Assembly: GCF_934230905.1 (NCBI RefSeq)
Contig: NZ_CAKQFJ010000004.1
Coordinates: 36,840 to 100,839 of the forward strand
Source: an uncultured Veillonella sp.
GTDB taxonomy: Bacteria; Bacillota; Negativicutes; Veillonellales; Veillonellaceae
Reading direction: 5' to 3'
Length of the DNA stretch: 64,000 nucleotides
A model generated the notes under the pieces. The model searched no databases, was not told the origin of the DNA, and was given only the letters and a program-made list of their open reading frames with translations. This document shows, piece by piece, positions 54,629 through 63,928 of this stretch (position 1 is the stretch's first letter; each line of letters starts with the position of its first letter). Both the position numbers and the translations under genes were made by a program.

Positions 54629-57600
54629 CTAGTTCTCTTCAAAATATAACTCAACTAAGTCCTGTATTCTCCCTTCTTTAGCATAAGGTATCGTATCTTC
54701 TTGTACAAAATTCTTTCTACTTACATTATTACTAATTGGTCCAAATATAAAGTTAGTTGCAATCCGATAGATAATAGCCGATGGTGCAAAACCATAAACT
54801 TGATTTTCAAGAATATGTTTCAATCGGTCTTTATCATCTGGAAATTGTTGTTTCATAGATTCATTGTTGTATAAACGTTTAACCAATTCAGCAATATACA
54901 ATCCAGATTTCATATAGAGATCTATATAGGTTTTCGTTGAATCAGCAAAAATATTAGGATTTTCTTTTTCCAATTCATCAACCATTCGTTTTACTACTTT
55001 TTTAGGTGTAAAGATTTGATTTGTTTGTTGTGGTGGAATGTAATCAAAGATATCTTCTTTATTATCTTCAAAGTAATTAGCAAGTTCTGCTTTTTTACGT
55101 AAGAATTCAAGTATAGCCTCATTAACTGTCGGTGCATCAAACAAATGACCATTAAAGTCATCTCCACCATCACGTAGATATCTAAATTGATCTAATGTGA
55201 TTCCAGTAACTTCATGGAAAACATCTTCATCTACATAGGTATCAAAATTGTCTAATGTAAGCTGCTCATCACCATATGCCATAAGGAAACTTGGAATTGT
55301 TCTAGCAAATCCACGTAGATGACCACGGATTTTTTCTTCATCACTATTCATTCGGTTTTGTAGAGCTTCTACTTCCTGCTGTTTAATAATCTGTTTAGGC
55401 AATTCCTGTAATGTTGTACTAATATCTTTCGTAAATTTATCTTTATATTCTACTTTTACAGCACTAATTGCTTCTTCTCGTTCGGTTTCAATCGCTAACT
55501 TTTCCTCTTCTGATGTAGCAGCTTCAATTTTCTCTTTATATTCAGCTTCTTTATGTGCAATAGCAACATTTTGTGCCTTATCATTTTCTTCAGCTACCGT
55601 CTTAATTGCATCTTTAATATCTTTTTCAATTCGTTGTGCAGCACGATTTTTAAGGCCATACGTTTCTTGCATTTCTTGAACAATTGGTGTAATAACAGGT
55701 GCAGTCACACGAGCTAGCATATCCTCCAATGTCGGTTTTAAATCTTCATTACGTATCGTATTTTCAATGCTTGTAATTGAACTTCTTAATTTATCCCCAA
55801 ATAAAGCCTCTTGCTTATTAATAACGATTTCGTCTAGAACAATTGGATTATCATCATCATCTAACTCAACATCAACAATATCAATGTCATCGTTTCCTAC
55901 AACAACTTTACCTTGAGATGCTTCAGGCAATTCACTTAGAATATCTAAAACAGTTTGAGTCGCCCTAAAAATACCAGCAATATTATCAAATAGAAGATTA
56001 GACATGAAACCGCGTTTAACAACTTCTTGGGCTTTAATTTGCTTAGGAATCTTCATTACCTGAGCCGCATCAATCTCTACCATTCGACCTGATGAGTCCT
56101 CAGCTATAACAGGGAAAAAGTTTAATAATTCACCGATATTCTCTTTTCTTTCATCAGTTGTACCATGTCCATTAGCAGTTGCCATAGATAAATCATTAGC
56201 AAATTTATCATAAATAATCAGTGTACGTTCTGGTGCAAAATCAAATACATAAGCCCGTTCTTTTCTATAGTGTTTACCTTTTTCTGTCCAAGAATATGGA
56301 TTTTGTGCCCTAAAAGCAGCCTGCATATACTGAGCCGGTGACTTCATATTACATAGCATAATAACACCAGTCCACTCTGGAACTGTAACACCAGTTGTTA
56401 ATTGGCCCACTGAAAGTGTAATTGTCTTATCATTCTCTTTAATTGCTTTACGAACAGCCGCTAGAGAACGAAGATTCTCAGTTCCCTCATCACTATTATG
56501 TTCATAAGCATTACCTGAACCAGCAGCTAATACAATTCCATAATTTTCAAAAGTAGGATGATTTTCCAATAATTTCTTTAAAGCTTTAGCTGAATTTACA
56601 CGATCTAAAATCCAAAATGTATGCTTTAATTCATCGCGTAAATCTTTTGTAGAGAATGGATATTTTTCATTATGTGTTAATGTATCAAGCCACGCTATAA
56701 CCACCTCTTTGTGAATAAACTCACCACTCTCATTAGTGGCAAAGAACTCATTCAAATCAAATGCATAATCATAGTTTTCACCATCAACAGTTACACCATC
56801 ATTAATGACATCTAAAACCATCTTAGACATTTGATAAGTAAACATATTCAGTTGAGGCAAAGCTTCGTATGGATTCTCGCTTTCACAGGTACTATCCCAA
56901 TTTTTCTTGGCTTGTTGTTCATCTGCATAGGACCAATTATAAATTTGTTCATCACTAAATTGACCTTTTGCGATGGATTTAAATGGTGTGCCCGACAAAT
57001 GCAGGGTCCAACGTCTATGTATATTGCTAAATGCAAAATCCGATTTACGTGTATCTACTGCTTCATGAGCCTCATCTATAATAACTAAATCCCAATGTAA
57101 ATCGGCTACCCATTTTAATTTATCGTATTCGCCACCAAAATATTTAGACCCTTTTAAATCTTGTAAGCTGATGAAAGCAATTTGTTTTGCCTCATCATGT
57201 TCACTAAGATATTCAATAAATTGTTCTCGACTCATAGATGGTCTGTCTTTTAAAGAGTCGGTACTACTAACAAATTTATATTCTGTATTACCCGCAATAA
57301 ACTGATCAAAATCATCATACCATGAATTCGCAACAGCTGGCCGATTGGTAAGTACTAAAACATTTGTTACGCCTAATCTTTTAACTAAATCATAGGCTGA
57401 TAATGTTTTGCCAAACCGAGGTTTTGCATTCCATAAGAATTCACTATTTTCATGACTAGTGAAATATGTCACTGTTTTAGTAACGGCTTGGTCTTGCTCA
57501 CGACGTAATGTATATTCATTACTTTTTCCTGGTTGATATCCTGATACATCATGATGAATAAACTTGTTAAATAGACCTTCTGATTTCTCCGGTGTACCAT

Positions 57601-57898
57601 TGAAATAAAACCACTCTGTTTTCGGTCTACGTTGGATATCATGAAATTTTAGGAAACCATGAAAGTCATGGTCTTTAAAATTTAGACCTTTTTCTGGTCC
57701 ATCTACATATTCGGCTAAATGATTCCATAAGATTTCTGTTTGAATGGCTGCTGTATGGGTTTGCTCACGAATACGAGTCTCCACATCCCGTTCCGTATAA
57801 CCAATCTTAATCCATCCATCATTAGTGGTAACTTGCGGTGTAGTATATGCATAGATTTTAGGTTCTACAACCTTCCCTGTTTTTATCTCTGTCCCCAT
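54629..57898 (-). CDS. GIY-YIG nuclease/DEAD-box helicase restriction protein
   Basis: 1089 residues. An N-terminal GIY-YIG (T5orf172-like) nuclease (IYAYTTPQ...WIKIGYTERDVETRI, residues 15-43, catalytic-type Glu in PKTEWFYF) is followed by a helicase. The helicase has AKPRFGKT (158-165), LVIIDEAHEAVD (271-282), and TLHLSGTPFKS after it. A charged coiled coil (about 740-850) follows. Residues about 951-1089 look like the start of an N6-methyltransferase, with QIFTPKKVVKRMVDEL and a degenerate motif I (YIDLYMKSGLYIAE). Start and stop overlap with the methyltransferase gene upstream (TAATG), so both are made together. Confidence 0.88.
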   Translation of the reverse strand: MGTEIKTGKVVEPKIYAYTTPQVTTNDGWIKIGYTERDVETRIREQTHTAAIQTEILWNHLAEYVDGPEKGLNFKDHDFHGFLKFHDIQRRPKTEWFYFNGTPEKSEGLFNKFIHHDVSGYQPGKSNEYTLRREQDQAVTKTVTYFTSHENSEFLWNAKPRFGKTLSAYDLVKRLGVTNVLVLTNRPAVANSWYDDFDQFIAGNTEYKFVSSTDSLKDRPSMSREQFIEYLSEHDEAKQIAFISLQDLKGSKYFGGEYDKLKWVADLHWDLVIIDEAHEAVDTRKSDFAFSNIHRRWTLHLSGTPFKSIAKGQFSDEQIYNWSYADEQQAKKNWDSTCESENPYEALPQLNMFTYQMSKMVLDVINDGVTVDGENYDYAFDLNEFFATNESGEFIHKEVVIAWLDTLTHNEKYPFSTKDLRDELKHTFWILDRVNSAKALKKLLENHPTFENYGIVLAAGSGNAYEHNSDEGTENLRSLAAVRKAIKENDKTITLSVGQLTTGVTVPEWTGVIMLCNMKSPAQYMQAAFRAQNPYSWTEKGKHYRKERAYVFDFAPERTLIIYDKFANDLSMATANGHGTTDERKENIGELLNFFPVIAEDSSGRMVEIDAAQVMKIPKQIKAQEVVKRGFMSNLLFDNIAGIFRATQTVLDILSELPEASQGKVVVGNDDIDIVDVELDDDDNPIVLDEIVINKQEALFGDKLRSSITSIENTIRNEDLKPTLEDMLARVTAPVITPIVQEMQETYGLKNRAAQRIEKDIKDAIKTVAEENDKAQNVAIAHKEAEYKEKIEAATSEEEKLAIETEREEAISAVKVEYKDKFTKDISTTLQELPKQIIKQQEVEALQNRMNSDEEKIRGHLRGFARTIPSFLMAYGDEQLTLDNFDTYVDEDVFHEVTGITLDQFRYLRDGGDDFNGHLFDAPTVNEAILEFLRKKAELANYFEDNKEDIFDYIPPQQTNQIFTPKKVVKRMVDELEKENPNIFADSTKTYIDLYMKSGLYIAELVKRLYNNESMKQQFPDDKDRLKHILENQVYGFAPSAIIYRIATNFIFGPISNNVSRKNFVQEDTIPYAKEGRIQDLVELYFEEN

Positions 57899-59814
57899 TA
57901 GTCCATAGCCCTCACTTTTGATTCAATGAAATCTATTTCATCCTGTGAAAGATTGTATTTTTTGTACAATTGTTGGTCTATGTTTTCGATGGACTGAGAC
58001 CAATCAATATCTGAATTAGGTGTAAAATCTTGAAGGGGAACATATAACCATTTTTCAGCAGTATTATGTTGTGTTATTTTTAAAATTCCCAGCATAATTC
58101 TTGCAAACTTACCTTTAATATATTTTAGACAGGCATTAGCTTCATCTGCTGACTCAAAAGCACCTATTGCAAGAAAAGTTTCTGTTATCCCGATAAGGGG
58201 TTCCCCGATAAGGGGTTCCCCGATAAGGGGAGTTGCTAGAACCTCACCTATAGCACCACTTCCATTAGCTGCTGGTATAAATACATTATATTTATCTAAT
58301 GTTGGGTGATTAACTATATAGTCTCGTCTAATCCATTTAAAAATACGTTCATTTTTACTTCTCCCCAATATCTGAATATATTCAAACCCATCATCTGGTC
58401 GATTATCAAAAAAAATAAAAGGTAATCGCTCAAAAATGTTCGTAGATACATCATTTTCATGACCTTTACTTAAATATTTGTAAGCATCTGGATAATCATC
58501 ATGTAACTTATTCGTAAACCTATAGCTTGTTCGTGGATAAATAATTGTAGATAATGAACACCCAAATTTATAACTCTTGACTACTCTTTTAAATATATCT
58601 GCCAATTGAGGTATTGCTATAAAAATTTCTATAGGACCTAAATCACGACTAGAATCTCTATAAGATATGGCAACTCCACCTTTAATATCTGTATTTGGAA
58701 AAATATTAAAACTTTTTTGCTCATAATATGAAACTTTGAAATGTTGATCATTAAGACGTTCTTTATTCCACTTCTTAGATGTTTGACCCGCATTAAATAA
58801 AAATCTTGCTGGTGTAATTAAACATACCTTATCAGCAAGTTTAAAAGACTCATCCATAAAATAATTATAGATAGGATTACTACTTGTACTATCGCCTTCA
58901 GTTTCTTCCTGATACGGTGGATTCCCAATTACCACATCAAATTTCATTATTTCATCTCCCTTAGAAATTGAATCCATAGATACTAACATTTTATTATTCC
59001 AATCTTTAACAAGAGTAAACATATCCCCTTGCTTCTCTTGATTATTTACTTCATCAAATAGATTGAGTTGAATATTATCCTTTGAATCATCTGAATATGG
59101 GGTCTTCTTAGTCAACCCATTCATTTGGAATATATTATAAGAGATAATAGTTGCTATTTGTTTGATCACCTTCATAGTCGGTAATTTACCAAATTTATGA
59201 TTATAATGTTCGCAGAATGATAATAATAAATTTTCGCGAGCCAATAGTAATGAATCACCTTGTAATTCATATCCATAGGTAGATTCATAAGCTATTTTTG
59301 ACCACTTAATAAACTCTTTTTCCGTAATTGATTGTTCCGCTATTCTTTGTAATTTTCTATCTAAAAACCCAACACGCTTATCAACGGGAATAATATCTCC
59401 ACTAATAGAATCATAGCGAGTTACAATATATGGACCCTCACCACAAGCAAGCTCTAACCAACGTAAAGCAATAAAATTTTCAAAAGAAATATCATCTAAT
59501 TCATTCAATACAATAGATACTTGCTTATCAACAAGCCTAGATGGAGTAAATACTTCCCCCCGTTTGCGCGTACGTAGCTCTTGATTACGTTTATTTTTTT
59601 CAACACGTGGTTGAATAATAGAATCATAAGGACCTATAATTAGATTTTTTTTAATAGGCTGGTCAGCACAAAAAGGCTTCCCCATACCTTCGTAAGAAGG
59701 AGAAGCCCATACGATATTTTTATTTGTAGTCCGATCTTTTAATAAAATTGTCAACAGCGTTCCAGAATCATTAGCAATCCCTTCTTCGCTAATATCCACT
59801 GTTAATAATTGCAT
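57898..59814 (-). CDS. Eco57I-type adenine methyltransferase
   Basis: 638 residues. Motif X region GEVFTPSRLVDKQV (about 86-99), motif I LELACGEGPYIV (120-131) and motif IV DVVIGNPPYQEE (293-304) mark an N6-adenine methyltransferase of the Eco57I class. The second half is probably the DNA-recognition part, with ETFLAIGAFESADEANACLK and a final ALRID-like helix. It presumably protects host DNA from the coupled GIY-YIG helicase protein. A 15-bp tandem repeat in the recognition region encodes (PLIGE)n. Confidence 0.9.
   Translation of the reverse strand: MQLLTVDISEEGIANDSGTLLTILLKDRTTNKNIVWASPSYEGMGKPFCADQPIKKNLIIGPYDSIIQPRVEKNKRNQELRTRKRGEVFTPSRLVDKQVSIVLNELDDISFENFIALRWLELACGEGPYIVTRYDSISGDIIPVDKRVGFLDRKLQRIAEQSITEKEFIKWSKIAYESTYGYELQGDSLLLARENLLLSFCEHYNHKFGKLPTMKVIKQIATIISYNIFQMNGLTKKTPYSDDSKDNIQLNLFDEVNNQEKQGDMFTLVKDWNNKMLVSMDSISKGDEIMKFDVVIGNPPYQEETEGDSTSSNPIYNYFMDESFKLADKVCLITPARFLFNAGQTSKKWNKERLNDQHFKVSYYEQKSFNIFPNTDIKGGVAISYRDSSRDLGPIEIFIAIPQLADIFKRVVKSYKFGCSLSTIIYPRTSYRFTNKLHDDYPDAYKYLSKGHENDVSTNIFERLPFIFFDNRPDDGFEYIQILGRSKNERIFKWIRRDYIVNHPTLDKYNVFIPAANGSGAIGEVLATPLIGEPLIGEPLIGITETFLAIGAFESADEANACLKYIKGKFARIMLGILKITQHNTAEKWLYVPLQDFTPNSDIDWSQSIENIDQQLYKKYNLSQDEIDFIESKVRAMD
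58189..58230 (-). repeat. In-frame 15-bp tandem repeat in the methyltransferase
   Basis: CCCGATAAGGGG occurs three times with TTC between copies, an exact 15-base period. On the coding strand it gives PLIGEPLIGEPLIG near residue 530-542, in the probable recognition domain. Unit loss or gain keeps the frame. Confidence 0.85.
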
Positions 59815-59957
59815 ATAAGCCTCATTTCAAATTAATCTTACATTTGTAATCATTATATAATTATTCATCTAAACTTTAAAGTACACATTACTGTATAGAA
59901 CAATAATTCAATAGGGTGTTGTAATCTATAAAAAATACAATGTCCTCTAATAGTATT

Positions 59958-60593
59958 TTATGAGTTATTTTTTTGTATGGCTAATTTTCGTGCAAGTAAG
60001 ATATCCTTCTCATAAGATAAGTATCTCCAAATTAAATATAATAAACAAATAAAAGATAAGCTACTTAACAATAGATGATATACAATATTATTATCTAAAA
60101 CGGGAGAGAAAAGTACCACACACCATAAAGTAAAGAAAAGCCCATATGTAATTAGATATTGCTTTATTGGTGCAGAAGAAAATACAAGAAAAATAAATAA
60201 GAATAAAGTAGCGACTAGAATGATTGAAACACCTGTAACTAATATAATTCCATATATCTCTTGATTTTTTTCAGTTATAAATACATTTACTTGAAATGGA
60301 ATAAATAAAGTCGTAAAAGCTGTAATCATAGACATCATAGTCTTATATATAATATCAAGAGACCTTTCATATTTCTCTATAAACTCAACTTCTATATCTC
60401 GCTTCTCTTCTGACAATTTACTATATAGACGAGTATACTTTACAAAATTTTTGCGAAATACTTTGCTTTTTTTATACAGGATAGGCTCCTTTTTAAATTC
60501 TCTCATTATGTACTTCCAGTTTCTCTTAAAATTTAATTTAATCTGAATAACTTTTTCAACACATATATGAATAAATAAAACAAGATACTTCAT
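59958..60593 (-). CDS. Hypothetical membrane protein upstream of the methyltransferase
   Basis: About 211 residues. The N-terminal hydrophobic stretch and basic helix (KKEPILYKKSKVFRK) are followed by four membrane segments (MMSMITAFTTLFIPFQV, GIILVTGVSIILVATLFLFI, YLITYGLFFTLWCVVLF, YHLLLSSLSFICLLYLIW). AAAGGAT precedes the chosen ATG at 60593. It runs in the same direction as the restriction genes and 143 bases ahead of them. Function unknown. Confidence 0.6.
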   Translation of the reverse strand: MKYLVLFIHICVEKVIQIKLNFKRNWKYIMREFKKEPILYKKSKVFRKNFVKYTRLYSKLSEEKRDIEVEFIEKYERSLDIIYKTMMSMITAFTTLFIPFQVNVFITEKNQEIYGIILVTGVSIILVATLFLFIFLVFSSAPIKQYLITYGLFFTLWCVVLFSPVLDNNIVYHLLLSSLSFICLLYLIWRYLSYEKDILLARKLAIQKNNS

Positions 60594-60676
60594 AAATAAT
60601 CCTTTCAATATACGTACTATCTATAATAAGGGATTTAATACTCTATAATGTATACAGTCATATATATATTATACAA

Positions 60677-60722
60677 AATACCACATCATACGGGACAAAA
60701 AATTCCTATATAATGTGGTATT
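60677..60722 (-). terminator. Hairpin between 60748 and 59958 genes
   Basis: Arms AATACCACAT and ATGTGGTATT with a 26-base loop, followed on the minus strand by TTTGTATAATA. Confidence 0.55.
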
Positions 60723-60747
60723 ATTTTCTTTACGCTCTATTTTATCA

Positions 60748-61122
60748 CTATAGATTAAATGTAGTGCTACTTTTCGGATTCTTCAATTTCGGAAAACCAT
60801 ATTTCTCCAACGCATGTAAAATCTTTTGAATAGTCTCTTTCATATTATCTTTAGACACAGGTATAGAACTTACGATATATATGATTCCCTCAGCTTTTGC
60901 AGGATAAATACTTACAACACAATCATGACTATGTATGATGCGAAGCAGATATACATCATAGGTAGACTCAACATAAAAATCAAACTCCTGATTTTCATGT
61001 ATTACATCAGGTATGTCGTGTACTGGTGCTACAGTACAATCAGCTATCTGAAAAGAATCTGCATCAAAATGGACTCTACAATTACGTTTCCGTTTCATCC
61101 GTTCAAGTTGTTCATCTATCAT
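60748..61122 (-). CDS. Hypothetical small protein next to the DinD-like gene
   Basis: 124 soluble residues: basic start (QLERMKRKRNCRVHF) then a mixed alpha/beta domain (FDFYVESTYDVYLLRIIHSH, EGIIYIVSSIPVSKDN). The ATG lies inside the end of the DinD-like gene (11-base overlap), so it was probably translated in tandem with it. No family recognised. Confidence 0.6.
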   Translation of the reverse strand: MIDEQLERMKRKRNCRVHFDADSFQIADCTVAPVHDIPDVIHENQEFDFYVESTYDVYLLRIIHSHDCVVSIYPAKAEGIIYIVSSIPVSKDNMKETIQKILHALEKYGFPKLKNPKSSTTFNL

Positions 61123-61953
61123 GCTTCACCACATCACTAATTAGTCGTCCCAAGTCTATAGCGTTTTTAGAGGTAATAACAGGCTTACCAGTTCTAACTT
61201 CAATAGATTTACGTGCATCACCAGCAATAGATCCACCATCTTGAGCAGCTTTTTTATTCTCCTCTAATCCTTGAGGATTAGTTGCCTCCGCAATATCCTT
61301 TGTAGCCGTTTCGGCTAACATATTTAAGATAAGTTCTGTAGTAGACATATTATCTCGTAGATTTTCTTTTTTTAGTCCCTTAAAGTCCTTATACTCTCTA
61401 GTCGTCATTCCAGACCAAGCTTTAGAGATTTCATTCGTTAGGATAGCATATTCATTACCAGCTTTAACACCATGATCTTGCCAAGTATCGGTTAATTCTT
61501 TACGAACCTGAATGGCCTGTAATCGTTGATTAATCCATTCTAGGCTATATCCTTTTCTAGCATATCCTTCTAGGGCCCTATCTATAGTTAGCTCTGGGTC
61601 AATTATCTCATCAATACGCTCTTACCAACTTCAGCCAACCACATTTTAAACGGTTCCGCTTTAGGAGAAGGCACAGATTGGATTATACGAAAAATACCTT
61701 GCATATCAGCTACATCAGTCTTATATAACTTACCATCTGTCGACTTAAGTTTCAGTTGTCGACAAAATGTCGACAACTCACTTCGTTCTTCTTCTGACAT
61801 ACGTTTTTTCACACGATACCAATAGTCACGCGGATTATTGCTTTCAGTCAGAGAACCTATCACATCAACTACACTAAAATACCACTCTTCCCTTTCGTTA
61901 TCCCACACAGAACGAATTTGGCTACCTTCAAATATCTTTATATCATCACTCAT
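61112..61953 (-). pseudogene. DinD/BRO-type protein gene with a 1-base frameshift
   Basis: The ATG at 61953 (GAGGAGG upstream) starts a BRO-N/DinD-like domain (IFEGSQIRSVWDNEREEWYF, later SPKAEPFKMWLAEVGK). That frame ends at SVLMR. If one A is added at about 61611-61618 (GGTAAGAGC to GGTAAAGAGC), the protein continues ERIDEIIDPELTIDRALEGY and so on without a stop to KGLKKENLRDNMSTTELIL and the C-terminal IDLGRLISDVVKHDR, a DinD-like end. The whole would be about 280 residues. A fresh mutation or a read error is likely. Confidence 0.8.
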
Positions 61954-62082
61954 AACAGTTCCTCCTCTCTTTAAACACAAATATATGTTCTATATTATTA
62001 TCTATAGTATAAGCCTTTTAGAATAAGAAATAAAGATATTTTCTAGAAAAATAGAGCTCTTTTTTAACTTTTATCACACACA

Positions 62083-62124
62083 AAAAGCCCTCTATCACAA
62101 GACATATGCCTCGCAATAGAGAGC
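62083..62124 (-). terminator. Terminator of the 62201 exported-protein gene
   Basis: Arms GCCCTCTAT and ATAGAGAGC have one mismatch. TTTTTG follows on the minus strand. The 247-base gap to the DinD-like gene shows nothing else. Confidence 0.6.
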
Positions 62125-62200
62125 CTATAGTTACATGAAAAAATCTAACCTATGGTAAGAGTTACTTCATAAGGTATTTTTAAATTCCTTACATTATCTA

Positions 62201-63538
62201 TTATTTCGCATTCTTAATATCAACCGTCACCATGTCTTTTGGCATCTTAGCCCCAAGCCCACTTTGGAATGTGTTATAGTAGTCCTTATTGTTATTAGTG
62301 TCTACATATTGCACAATATCTCGCAAATCTTTTTCGATTAAAGAGCTAGTATTATAGGTCATAATAAAGTGATTGTATACGTATTGTTTATCATGGGATA
62401 TTAACATATATATCGTTGTTTTAGGGCGCTTAATTTGCATATATACAGATGGCATAGCATCATTCCATACGGTAGCAAATTGGATTGGTTGGTGCATCGA
62501 ATACTTGTCAGTTAGGATAATACTGCGTACGGCTTTTGGGAAAATCTTCTCTGAATGTTGTATATCTCCAGCCTCAACTGGCATCACCATGATACCTTCT
62601 CTATACTGATCGCTATCGTAGACATACATATACGAATTATTTTTATCTTCCCGCATCATTTTACTTGTTTTTAGCGTTAAGAATGTAAAATCATTAATTT
62701 TCAAAGCTTTGCTTTTTGAAAGAATATCCTTCGCTGGTTCAATGGATGGTAATACATAGTTTACCAACGGGGACATTATTATGTCTTTAGCCTTATCAAC
62801 ACCTTGTACTTTTAACACACTAAACTGTTTTCTAGGCATAAAATTATAACCCACATGATACGAAATTGTCGGTGTATTTTTCATCGTAAAATTAAGACTT
62901 CCTACCATTGGTGCATCCTTAGCATACGTGACATCCCATGTTGCTTTTTCAACCGTAGGATACGTAAATTTACCAGCATATAATGAATGGTCATCACCAC
63001 GAAATACGCCAGCTGTTTTCTCTGCGATAGCTTTCATATCATCAATAGTCAATTTGCTATAAGGAATCTTACTATCCTCCCAATTATTGCCTGCTGGTTG
63101 ATGACGTAATTCATAAGCCATCACACCGTCAGGGCTCATAATCATTGCATTTCTGAAAGCAGGTGTACCATCTGCAACTTTCTCAGTATTCCCATATCGA
63201 CTCGAGTATGGCACAGTAAATTTTACATTGGCCCCATCCTCTTTCAATATAAATACGGATGAAGAAAAGTCCAATGCATGGTTCAACTCACGATTAGAAT
63301 AAATGACATCATTTAAATCTAATTCACCGTTACCTACCACTTCTTTTGGCATATATGTTTTTATATCCTTTTCAACCTCCCGTTCCATCTGCTGCGCATC
63401 TGCATCAGTCTTACGATAATTTTGATACGCATCCTTTGATACTGTCGGATCTGCACCAGGTATATTAATATCAATTGCATGACCACCCAATGTAACACAA
63501 CTTAAACAGAGCGTAGCCATCAATACACGTTTCATCAT
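62201..63538 (-). CDS. Exported protein, family member 2
   Basis: 445 residues, full-length relative of the 43306 protein. A signal peptide (KRVLMATLCLSCVTLGGHA) precedes IDINIPGADPTVSKDAYQNY. Shared blocks include SSVFILKEDGANVKFTVP, WEDSKIPYSKL, the TISYHVGYNF region and RDIVQYVDTNNNKDYY near the C-terminus. No membrane segment after the signal. GGAAGAG precedes the ATG at 63538. Function unknown. Confidence 0.8.
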   Translation of the reverse strand: MMKRVLMATLCLSCVTLGGHAIDINIPGADPTVSKDAYQNYRKTDADAQQMEREVEKDIKTYMPKEVVGNGELDLNDVIYSNRELNHALDFSSSVFILKEDGANVKFTVPYSSRYGNTEKVADGTPAFRNAMIMSPDGVMAYELRHQPAGNNWEDSKIPYSKLTIDDMKAIAEKTAGVFRGDDHSLYAGKFTYPTVEKATWDVTYAKDAPMVGSLNFTMKNTPTISYHVGYNFMPRKQFSVLKVQGVDKAKDIIMSPLVNYVLPSIEPAKDILSKSKALKINDFTFLTLKTSKMMREDKNNSYMYVYDSDQYREGIMVMPVEAGDIQHSEKIFPKAVRSIILTDKYSMHQPIQFATVWNDAMPSVYMQIKRPKTTIYMLISHDKQYVYNHFIMTYNTSSLIEKDLRDIVQYVDTNNNKDYYNTFQSGLGAKMPKDMVTVDIKNAK

Positions 63539-63651
63539 ACAAACTCTTCCTTTCACATAAATTTTCTCAAATAGTATATATGTATAGAATATCATATTTT
63601 ATTTGACTCATAGTAGTATAATATAAATATAAAAACAAGGAGATGATTACT

Positions 63652-63888
63652 ATGAAATTTACAAAACGTATACTCATCATGACTGCTTTAGCCGTAACCG
63701 CTGTTATATCTACTGGATTTGCTTACGATTATGTATGCAATAACTCTCAGTACAATTGCAACACTAACACACAATACAACTCCGATAACAATGCGAACAA
63801 TACTAACTATGCAACATCCAACAATGACAACCAAAATTATTGCGGTCCAAACTCAAATTTTAGAGGATGCGGCGGATATAGAAGATAA
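63652..63888 (+). CDS. Small Asn/Cys-rich secreted protein
   Basis: 78 residues. A signal peptide (KFTKRILIMTALAVTAVIST) ends near GFA. The mature part is mostly Asn, Tyr, Gln and Thr, with four Cys (VCNNSQYNC and YCGPNSNFRGC) and a GYRR end. AAGGAG lies before the ATG at 63652; an in-frame ATG at 63643 lies too close to that site. It is divergent from the 62201 gene with 113 bases between. It could be a structural or antimicrobial-type peptide, but I do not recognise it. Confidence 0.65.
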   Translation: MKFTKRILIMTALAVTAVISTGFAYDYVCNNSQYNCNTNTQYNSDNNANNTNYATSNNDNQNYCGPNSNFRGCGGYRR

Positions 63889-63928
63889 TATATTAGACAT
63901 GACAAAAGCCTATAGTACGATTTTGATA

